Assembly (NCBI GenBank): GCA_023052935.1
Contig: CM041292.1
Location: forward strand, 88,705,169 to 88,769,168
DNA: 64,000 nucleotides
Reading direction: 5' to 3'
Source of the DNA: Piezodorus guildinii
Lineage: Eukaryota; Arthropoda; Insecta; Hemiptera; Pentatomidae
Notes under the pieces: model-generated
The model's input: only the letters and a program-made list of their open reading frames with translations
What the model was told of the DNA's origin: nothing
The model's database searches: none
Program-made: the position numbers and the translations under genes
Shown here: piece by piece, positions 56,982 through 64,000 of the stretch
Position numbering within the stretch: position 1 is the first letter of the stretch
Layout: every line of letters begins with the position of its first letter

Positions 56982-57403
56982 TTACAAGAGATCTCTGGGC
57001 CACTGCCGCTTCAACCTACGAGGAGGGTTATAGGGATGTTTGGAACTGGATAAGGAGTGTGCCAAGGGATTAGGAAGGTGAGTAAGCTTCTGATGGAAGA
57101 TTGAGAATTTGGATGGGATTAGATCAAGGACAAATGGGATATTCAGGTCATGGTGTAAGGTTTTGTTAGTGACATAATATGGGGCATCGACATTTGTTCT
57201 AAAGACTTTATACTGGAAGGATTGGATACGTTTGATATTCGAAAATTTTGCTGTTCCCCACAGTTCAAGTCCGTAGGTAAAAATGGGTTTAAGAATTGTC
57301 TTGTAAATGAGTAGTTTGTTGTCCGTTGAGAGGTGTGATTTCCTATTTAGAAGTCTATATACCTGGCCATATCGTCCATTGAGTTCTTGTCGTTTGAGTC
57401 TAG
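56982..57403 (-). pseudogene. LINE copy 3 ORF2 C-terminus, 3' half
   Basis: It reads TRLKRQELNGRYGQVYRLLN, KSHLSTDNKLLIYKTILKPI, FTYGLELWGTAKFSNIKRIQ, then NPPRRLKRQWPRDLL and a stop at 56984-56982. It matches the last ~140 residues of the intact ORF2 at 25112 with no frameshift. The ORF seems to extend upstream only because it runs into the foldback minisatellite. Confidence 0.9.
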
Positions 57404-57405
57404 TA

Positions 57406-57587
57406 TAGCATTTCCAAGTCAATTGTAACCTTTTCCAAGTCAAATGTAACTTTTTCCATTTCAAATGTAACCTTTTCCAAGTCAAATGTAACCCTTTCCA
57501 TTTCAAATGTCACCTTTTCCAAGTCAAATGTCACCTTTTCCATTTCAAATGTTACCTTTTCCAAGTCAAATGTCACCTTTTTCTTCA
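57406..57587. repeat. 21-bp minisatellite, left tip of the foldback element
   Basis: Alternating units AAGTCAAATGTNACCTTTTCC and ATTTCAAATGTNACCTTTTCC. Both the plus and minus strands are open in some frames, which produces spurious VTFDLEKVTFEMEK-type ORFs. Confidence 0.93.
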
Positions 57588-57829
57588 CTTCTAGCCTTAA
57601 ATATTCCGTTTTATTTATTCATTTATTGAAAAATAATTAGTTTAATTAACATTGTGACTTTTTTAATAATTTTGGTATATAATAATTGATATTTTTTTTT
57701 GGGTCTCTTAGATATTTGATATCAAGTTCTGTTTTTTACTAGCTAATATTAAAAAAAATTAATTATCGTCTATTTAGTTTTAAGATAGTTGTTGATTTTG
57801 ATTTTTTAGAGAGGAGGGGTAGTTTTTTG

Positions 57830-58600
57830 GAATAATTAATGTGTTTTCGGGTATTATAATTAAATTTTTCGAGCTGTATTTTTTATCACTCGCGTGCATT
57901 TTAACTCGCATTAAATTTTAATGTTTTTTATTGATATAGGGATTAATTAATGTGCTTTCGGGTGGTTATGATTACGGTTTTTGAGCTGTATCTTTTATCG
58001 GTCATGCGTATTTCAGCTCATATTTACTTTTAATGTTTTTTATTGATATAGGGATTAATTATTTTGCTTTCGGGTGGTTATGATAAGGTTTTTCGAGCTG
58101 TATTTTTTTCGCTCGCGCTTATTTTAACTAAAATTTACTTTTTATGTGTTTTATTAATATAGGGATTAATTAATGTGCTTTCGGGTGGTTAGGATTACGT
58201 TTTTCGATCTGTATTTTTTATCGCTCATGCGTATTTCAACTCGCATTTACTTTTAATGTTTTTTATTGATATAGGGATTACTTAATGTTCTTTCGGGTGG
58301 TTATGATTACGTTTTTGAGCTTTATTTTTTTCGTTCGCGCTTATTTTAACTAAAATTTACTTTTAATGTTTTTTATTGATATAGGGATTAATTAATGTGC
58401 TTTCGGGTGGTTAGGATTACGTTTTTCGATCTGTATTTTTTATCGCTCATGCGTATTTCAACTCGCATTTACTTTTATTGTTTTTTATTGATATAGGGAT
58501 TACTTAATGTTCTTTCGGGTGGTTATGATTACGTTTTTGAGCTGTATCTTTTATCGCTTATGCGTATTTCAATTCGGATTTACTTTTGATATTTTTTATT
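57830..58600. repeat. ~111-bp tandem repeats, left arm
   Basis: The phrase ATATAGGGATTA recurs near 57936, 58046, 58159, 58270, 58379 and 58492, a period of about 111 bp. Monomers diverge more from each other than the two arms do from one another. Confidence 0.88.
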
Positions 58601-58974
58601 GTTCTAGAGGTTTGTAATTATTTTTTCGGGTCTTGTGATTACGTTGCTTAAGCTGTTTTTACTGTCGCTTGCTCTCATTTCAACTTGCATTTGCAGTGGA
58701 CTTTCTTTGTTTTTGTTTTAGGGGATTCTCATAACGTGTTTTGAACTTTATTCTTTTATGCGCTTGGGAATTTCTACAAACCGCAGGTTTTATGTTATAA
58801 TATGATGTAAAAATTATTTATTGTGTTTTTGCAGGATCTAATTACATTTTTGATTTGAACGTTACATCGCTATTGTGCATTCTTCTAGATCACTTTTCAT
58901 TTAAGTTAAAATGTGCACTAGCTATAAATAAATGTCATAAACTGTATTAGTATTCTTGAAAACAGTAACTTAAA

Positions 58975-59136
58975 ATGAGTAAAAGCTATAACAAATTTGG
59001 TTCCAATAATGTTATCAGAACACCCGAAAATAGAATAAACGATTCCTTAATTAAATTATCAAATAATTGTAAGACCGAGTTAGGAAGCGGATCCTTTACA
59101 AAAGATTTAGTTGAAAAAAATTACTCAGGACGCTAG
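58975..59136 (+). CDS. Small ORF in the loop of the foldback element
   Basis: A 53-aa frame beginning MSKSYNKFGSNNVIRTPENR and ending NYSGR before TAG. It has no motif I recognise, but it stands out as having mixed amino-acid composition in the only nonrepetitive part of the element. It could be the N-terminal remnant of a longer protein, because the downstream sequence is A-rich and full of stops. Low confidence as a gene. Confidence 0.25.
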   Translation: MSKSYNKFGSNNVIRTPENRINDSLIKLSNNCKTELGSGSFTKDLVEKNYSGR

Positions 59137-59399
59137 AAAAGGAACTATAACTAATCCTTTTATAAAATAATAATAATGAAAAAAATTTAAAAAAAAACCT
59201 AAACGATGTATATTCCAGAAACGTTATAATGAGAACCAAAAACAAAACAATCAATCCCAATATCAATAAAAAAATATCAAAAATAAAGGCGAGTTGAAAT
59301 CCGCACGAGTGATAATAAAATAGCTTTTAAACATTTTCATAACCCCGCGAAAACACAAGGATAGATCTCTATAAAAATAAAAAGATTAGAAGTAAATAG

Positions 59400-59940
59400 A
59401 AGTTGAAATACGCATGAGCGATAAAACATACAGCTCGAAAAACGTAATCATAATCACCCGAAAAAACATTAATTAATCCCTATATCAATAAAACACATAA
59501 AAAGTAAATTTTAGTTAAAATAAGCGCGAGCGAAAAAAAATACAGCTCAAAAACGTAATCATAACCACCCGAAAGAACATTAAGTAATCCCTATATCAAT
59601 AAAAAACAATAAAAGTAAATGCGAGTTGAAATACGCATGAGCGATAAAAAATACAGATCGAAAAACGTAATCCTAACCACCCGAAAGCACATTAATTAAT
59701 CCCTATATCAATAAAAAACATTAAAAGTAAATATGAGCTGAAATACGCATGACCGATAAAAGATACAGCTCAAAAAACGTAATCATAACCACCCGAAAGC
59801 ACATTAATTAATCCCTATATCAATAAAAAACATTAAAATTTAATGCGAGTTAAAATGCACGCGAGCGATAAAAAATACAGCTCGAAAAATTTAATTATAA
59901 TACCCGAAAACACATTAATTATTCCAAAAAACTACCCCTC
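59400..59940. repeat. ~111-bp tandem repeats, right arm
   Basis: Reverse-complement array with TAATCCCTATATCAATAAAA near 59473, 59585, 59696 and 59810. It mirrors the order of monomer variants in the left arm. Confidence 0.88.
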
Positions 59941-60164
59941 CTCTCTAAAAAATCAAAATCAACAACTATCTTAAAACTAAATAGACGATAATTAATTTTT
60001 TTTAATATTAGCTAGTAAAAAACAGAACTTGATATCAAATATCTAAGAGACCCAAAAAAAATATCAGTTATTATATGCCAAAATTATTAAAAAAGTCATA
60101 ATGTTAATTAAACTAATTATTTTTCAATAAATAAATAAATAAAACTGAATATTTAAGGCTAGAA

Positions 60165-60347
60165 GTGAAGAAAAAGGTGACATTTGACTTGGAAAAGGTA
60201 ACATTTGTAATGGAAAAGGTGACATTTGACTTGGAAAAGGTGACATTTGAAATGGAAAGGGTTACATTTGACTTGGAAAAGGTTACATTTGAAATGGAAA
60301 AAGTTACATTTGACTTGGAAAAGGTTACAATTGACTTGGAAATGCTA
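60165..60347. repeat. 21-bp minisatellite, right tip of the foldback element
   Basis: Reverse complement of the left tip with one or two differences (for example TTTGTAATGG for TTTGAAATGG near 60205). Confidence 0.93.
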
Positions 60348-60349
60348 TA

Positions 60350-60433
60350 TGTGGGTTCCATGTCAGTCTCTTGTCTAAGAGGAAACCAAGGTACTTGACT
60401 GTGTCAGAAAAGGGAAGGGGGATAGAGTTAAAA
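60350..60433 (-). pseudogene. LINE copy 3 ORF2 C-terminus, 5' piece
   Basis: It reads FNSIPLPFSDTVKYLGFLLD then KRLTWNPH on the minus strand and stops at the foldback insertion point. It corresponds to residues about 724-752 of the intact ORF2. This is the 5' truncation point of the copy. Confidence 0.88.
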
Positions 60434-60442
60434 AACTTACAT

Positions 60443-61005
60443 AATTAAAATACAATAAAAACAAAAAAAATAAATTCATTTATATAAACTCGTGATATGG
60501 AAGAAATAATTCACGCGGACATAGATAGGAGAAAAGCTAATTATTTTTCACCCACTTAAATTTCAATCTACATAAGTATGAAACTAAAGCATTTCATAAT
60601 TCCATTAATAGTATCCCGAACAAATATAAATGTGGGTCATCTGCTCTGGAGCAATCAGACTTCCAAAAATCCATGATAATCCTTAACAAAGCCACAAACC
60701 CCGTAAATCATTACCTCTTATTACTCGACAGCTCTTCTCTGTTGCCATGAATTTGGATGATTTTCCGAGGAACATTAAATGTGATAAAAGTGAGTATCGT
60801 AAGTCATAACTCATAAATTATGCTCTTATTTAGATATCAATATTTCTGAACAACATACCTTCCTGGTAATAAAAGGTCAAATATCCTGTAATATATGTAT
60901 ATATTGTATCTTGTGTGTTTTTAAATAATAATAGAATCAGAGAGCAAGAAAAAAAATCTGAACAACAGTTCTCATATTTTTAGTTTCTCTTATCTATATA
61001 TGAAA
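60443..61005. other. Unassigned DNA
   Basis: No feature recognised. Confidence 0.4.
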
Positions 61006-61265
61006 TATATAGTAAGGAAAGTATTGTGATCGTGAAGATTTTCGAAATCCAGTTTTCAACAAAAATACACGTATTTGGGTCTCCTGTGTACAAATAACCA
61101 ATTATCGCATAAAGGACTGTGTGTGTGTGTTGGTCTGCACGCGCGTTTGGATGTGTGTGTGTGTAAGTCAAGAAAACAAAAACTAATAGATTTACAGAAC
61201 TGAAATTTTGTAGTTAAGACAACTATAGAGTTCCACCGGGCTACGGGAATGTTCTTAACAAAACT
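61006..61265 (-). mobile_element. HINE copy F, partial
   Basis: It shares TATAGTAAGGAAAGTATTGT, GATCGTGAAGATTTTCGAAA, a short (TG)n tract and AGTTAAGACAACTATAG with copy C. It is truncated after about 61265. Confidence 0.7.
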
Positions 61266-61599
61266 CTAGCAAGTTATCAAACAAAACCCGCTTTTTTTTT
61301 TTTTTTTCGCAATTACCCTACACATCAAAAAATATCATTCATCAAAAATCTTAATAAACCAGTGCAGTAAGTGATAATGTGAGTCATACTTCAACATGCT
61401 AATAACATATATATGGTATGTAACTGTAGTTAGACGGTGCATATTACTTTTATTGAATAACACCAAAAAGCCCACTAGCTCTAACCTTTGACATCTGTTT
61501 AATAAATGAGTTTGAGATATATGTTAGTATGAACTTTTTTGGTTATTTTGTGTCCGTGAGCACATACCTAAAATAGTGCCCTGCAATCGCGAAACACCC
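61266..61599. other. Unassigned DNA between HINE copies F and G
   Basis: No feature recognised. Confidence 0.4.
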
Positions 61600-62623
61600 T
61601 GTATATAGATATATTGAGGGTAGGTATTGCGATCGTAAAAATTCTCAACGGAAATACAAGTTTGATGGTCCTCAGAATCAAAATAACCAAGTCCCGAAAT
61701 AAACGCTGTGTATGTGGTAAGTTCAGCACGAAAACGTAAAGGTGTACGGAGCTTAAATTTCATATTTAATACAACTATACGCCCGAGACGTTACAGCAAC
61801 ATTTCCACCAAAATCGATGTACCAAAAAAGCTCCTTTCTACTTAGCATTTTACAGCGTTTCGAGGTTTTCTCAAGAACGGCTCTGATGATTTTGGTTAAA
61901 CTCGCTAAATCGATGTAAAATTTAATGGGGTTTAATATCATTTTTTTTTCTCTCTTTATATCTATATTCACGCCTGTCAGAATGTATCTGACAATCAGCA
62001 AATGTGATGAGACCAGGCATGAAGAAGGAAAATGCCCAGCAGCACCCCTTTCATGGCTTTATTTTATCCGAGGAGGTCCCTCATCCAGCCTCTCTTTAGC
62101 ATTCTTCTGACTGGCATTTCAACTATTGACATGTCGTTAATCAGTCTATTGTCGTTTTAGACTTCATTCTGATTGAAATATTCAGATAGGGCTTAAATGC
62201 CCATAGTTTAAATTTTCTTCCTCTAAAGTAACCTTAACTTCATAGATTCGAAAAAAATAAAACAAATCAGCAATAATGGCTACATATAAAAGTTGAACGA
62301 ATTTTATGATCAATTAAAGAATACGAGAACAAAAATGTATATATATTTTAAAGATAATAACTGTAATATAGATGTACAATTGGAATGCTACAGATTTTAG
62401 CAAAATATTATCTTATACACACTGTTCTATAATGTAATGGAGAGTGATGAAAAGCGGATATAACTAACTGGTTCTTGTACGTAAAAATATATTGTTATAT
62501 TATATAGTCTTAAACACATGTTTCCAACGAAACTAAGTATATTTTTTTAAACATTATTGAAATCTAAGTATTAGTTCTTAAATTGATTTTAATGACCTAG
62601 GGAAGTTTATTGCTGAGACCAGA
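61600..62623 (-). mobile_element. HINE copy G, with a ~210-bp insertion
   Basis: It matches copy C from ATTGCGATCGTAAAAATTC (61626) through ACAACTATACGCCCGAGACG, TCGATGTAAAATTTAATGGG, AGGGCTTAAATGCCCATA, to the end at 62619-62623 (CCAGA). A block at about 61942-62150 (CCTGTCAGAATGTATCTGAC... TTATCCGAGGAGGTCCCTCA) is absent from other copies and is an unidentified insertion. Confidence 0.75.
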
Positions 62624-62689
62624 TTTTTTTTAAATTTGTCATAATTTTATTTTCTTACTTGTAGCGTTTAAAACTTTTTATTTTTTATA

Positions 62690-62880
62690 TTCACTCCTAT
62701 ATACGGGGTGTTCTCGGGCCAGGCGGGAGGTTGGGGGATTCATGCAAAAGGTAAATACACCCCGGTACCGAGACAAGAACGCGACATTATTATATCCCAA
62801 GTTTTGGTTATCAGATTGCTTGGTACAGGGACACCCGTTAACCCACTCGGCAATCTTACCTTCAACAGCACTATTAATTA
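62690..62880 (-). mobile_element. tRNA-like SINE head, third family
   Basis: The minus strand contains GATTGCCGAGTGGGTTAACG (a Leu/Ser-tRNA-type A box) and then TCTCGGTACCGGGGT, a possible decayed B box. No full tRNA fold can be drawn with confidence. Confidence 0.45.
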
Positions 62881-63030
62881 TTAACATAATTTCTGTATGA
62901 TTTTACAGTTCGATAAAGTTGCCACATCATGTGTTAGAAATATATTTCTCCGATGTAGATCACCATTAACCAAAAGGTCTATTTACAGTGATCCTGGATT
63001 ACTGTGAATTACTGGAACAATCTGCATGGT

Positions 63031-63165
63031 TCCGCCCCCGTAAGGTAGGCTAGCGGTTGGCCGGTGATCCCGTACGCCGAAACGCGACCGCCTCGGCCAA
63101 CGAACCATTCAGTCAGGTGTGCGTGCTCGCCCCGCGGCTAATACAGCTGTATACCTGACATTTTC
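63031..63165 (-). other. GC-rich block with tRNA-like A box
   Basis: The most GC-rich 130 bp nearby. The minus strand has TTGGCCGAGGCGGTCGCG, an A-box-like sequence, and CCGGCCAACCGCTAGCC. It could be a decayed tRNA-derived element related to 62690-62880. Confidence 0.35.
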
Positions 63166-63308
63166 CTTCTGTAGTTCACGATATCGAGTAGTTTGAAGCA
63201 GAGGTTGGCTATTGTTATAACATACCATTTCTAATTACAAAATGGTGATGCATAACCAAATAAATTCTTTTTTTATTAGAAGAATAAAATGTATCATTAC
63301 AAATAATG

Positions 63309-63426
63309 TTGACATTTCTTTTGTTTATATTGTAAATATTGTATGAATGGGATCCTTTAGCAATATTATTATTGCCCATTGTGACAAACTGTAATACATA
63401 CGAATAAAAAAAAAATAAATAAAAAA
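63309..63426 (+). mobile_element. Very short Jockey LINE 3' end with 10-bp TSD
   Basis: Direct repeats ACAAATAATG at 63299-63308 and 63427-63436 flank a 118-bp fragment. It contains the family 3' block ATTGTAAATATTGTATGAATG and an A-rich tail. It shows that extreme 5' truncation is normal for this LINE. Confidence 0.82.
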
Positions 63427-63479
63427 ACAAATAATGATTAGTGATATAGTTCACATTGAAAAAATGAGCTACAATGGTT

Positions 63480-63855
63480 AGAGGGAGAGGTGAGAAGGAT
63501 AGGGGAGTTTCCCTGAAATTAATAGACCACATAAAAAGAAATCGTAGCTGGATAAAAAATATTTAAGGTTCAAGGATAAAAGTTGTTGATAGAGACTTTT
63601 TACTTCCAAGCACGTACTTAATTTTCTAATTTTTATGTATATAGACATTGGTTGGTGAAAAAAAAACTTTTATTTAAATCCACCCGCATCCCTCCCTTAA
63701 ATAAAATCCTCTGTATGGCTTTGGAAGCTGCAATATTACAGAGACTGGAGATGTGATATGTTACGTGGAGTATATTTGATAAATTTTTAGAATAGAATAT
63801 AACAAATATTTTATTCTGGGACATAGTCCCTTAAGAATAAAATAAATGTTACAAA
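63480..63855 (-). pseudogene. Decayed LINE remnants
   Basis: The minus strand 63740-63480 reads AASKAIQRILFKGGMRVDLN, KSFFFTNQCL, which I align loosely to FQSKILRKILNASYFFTNKL. It also shares CTTCCAAGCACGTACTTAAT with 1851. At 63800-63850 the minus strand carries the Rex-like 3' tail (TTATTCTTAAGGGACTATGT, CCCAGAATAAA) also seen at 42113. Both are fragments. Confidence 0.45.
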
Positions 63856-64000
63856 TAAAGATAACTCATTTGGCCAGGACACATTAAATAGATTGATTTA
63901 TTTACAAACTTAATTATTATTTACTATCTATAAATTTGGTTTTTATAGAAATTCCGTTTAATCTCCATTGACTAATTTTACAATAAGATTTATTTTCTAC
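63856..64000. other. Unassigned AT-rich end of window
   Basis: No feature recognised. Confidence 0.4.

Larger units (their letters stand above)
57406..60347. mobile_element. Foldback element with ~1-kb inverted arms and TA target duplication
   Basis: A 2942-bp unit inserted in LINE copy 3. The tips are TAGCATTTCCAAGTCAATTG (57406) and its reverse complement ending at 60347. The flanking dinucleotide TA (57404-57405, 60348-60349) is single in intact LINE copies. Each arm has, from outside in: about nine 21-bp units (57406-57587; 60165-60347), about 250 bp of unique sequence, then five to six ~111-bp units (CTTTCGGGTGGTTATGATTA, GATATAGGGATTAATTAATG). The arms look roughly 97-98% identical by eye. 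A ~0.8-kb central region holds diverged units and one small ORF. This layout recalls Drosophila FB elements; the TA duplication would fit a Tc1/mariner-type or other TA-targeting transposase. No transposase seen. Confidence 0.88.
56544..60433 (-). mobile_element. Jockey LINE copy 3, 5'-truncated, split by a foldback element
   Basis: It is bounded by the direct repeat AACTTACAT (56535-56543 and 60434-60442), with a 3' poly-A (T run on the plus strand, 56545-56565). The LINE body is 60433-60350 plus 57403-56544 on the minus strand, interrupted by 57406-60347. The 3' UTR contains GAGAGGCGCTGGGATCTTCT as in copy 2. The two halves read collinearly across the insertion (IPLPFSDTVKYLGFLLDKRL, TWNPH then TRLKRQELNGRYGQVYRLLN), so the nesting order is certain. 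Confidence 0.9.

Noticed and set aside
57400..57588. Open frames reading VTFDLEKVTFEMEK repeats at both tips of the foldback element (also 60165-60398)
   Set aside because: The 21-bp minisatellite has a length divisible by 3 and no stops, so it is open by construction. The frame has no context as a protein and runs into a LINE remnant.
57830..58600. CRISPR-like array of regularly spaced repeats
   Set aside because: The ~111-bp units are contiguous tandem repeats without constant-length unique spacers, in a eukaryotic mobile element and mirrored by an inverted array. No cas-like gene is present.

Overview
The window is strongly AT-rich eukaryotic DNA, most likely from an insect. The evidence is a spliced thymosin-beta (ciboulot-type) gene at the left end, Jockey-clade LINEs, a cecropia-type mariner, several tRNA-derived SINE families and Penelope-like sequence blocks. 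There are no operons, ribosome binding sites, rRNA genes or CRISPR arrays. Apart from the thymosin gene, essentially all recognisable coding capacity belongs to transposable elements.

Layout. 0-2 kb: two coding exons of a thymosin-beta gene on the minus strand (joined CDS 1443-1302 and 920-790; 90 aa). 2-23 kb: mostly unique AT-rich DNA with SINE-A copies (tRNA head, poly-T 3' end), SINE-B copies, one interspersed element of a Helentron/DINE-like family ('HINE'), hammerhead-like sequence blocks, a ~600-bp palindrome at 18.3 kb, (TA)n arrays and decayed LINE pieces. 23.46-28.05 kb: a Jockey-clade LINE (copy 1) with both ORFs intact and an 11-bp target-site duplication (TSD). 28-36 kb: a 229-bp TIR element, a SINE-B, a Helentron-type endonuclease remnant, HINE copy B with a SINE-A nested inside it, and a decayed RTE-like reverse transcriptase. 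36.5-41.25 kb: Jockey copy 2, full length but broken by frameshifts, with a poly-A tail and 9-bp TSD. 42-46 kb: nested decayed LINEs and a SINE-A carrying a 54-bp micro-insertion. 46.6-51 kb: HINE copies C and D head to tail, an internally deleted mariner with perfect 29-bp TIRs, and HINE copy E split by a TIR element carrying a hammerhead-like motif. 52-56 kb: a SINE-A next to a second copy of the micro-insertion, and another LINE remnant. 56.5-60.4 kb: Jockey copy 3, 5'-truncated and with its own TSD, split exactly at a TA by a 2.94-kb foldback element with ~1-kb near-identical inverted arms built from 21-bp and ~111-bp tandem repeats. 60.4-64 kb: HINE copies F and G, tRNA-like blocks and LINE 3' ends.

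How the parts relate. The window is a record of nested insertions rather than a pathway. Jockey copy 1 could supply retrotransposition enzymes to itself. The SINEs have TSDs and truncations that imply mobilisation by a LINE machinery. The HINE copies could have been moved by a Helentron whose endonuclease domain survives at 29 kb. The most noteworthy structures are the foldback element, the 46-54 bp micro-insertions with 10-13 bp TSDs, the poly-T-ended SINE, the HINE family and the repeated hammerhead-like blocks. All homology calls come from reading the sequence; no database search was possible.
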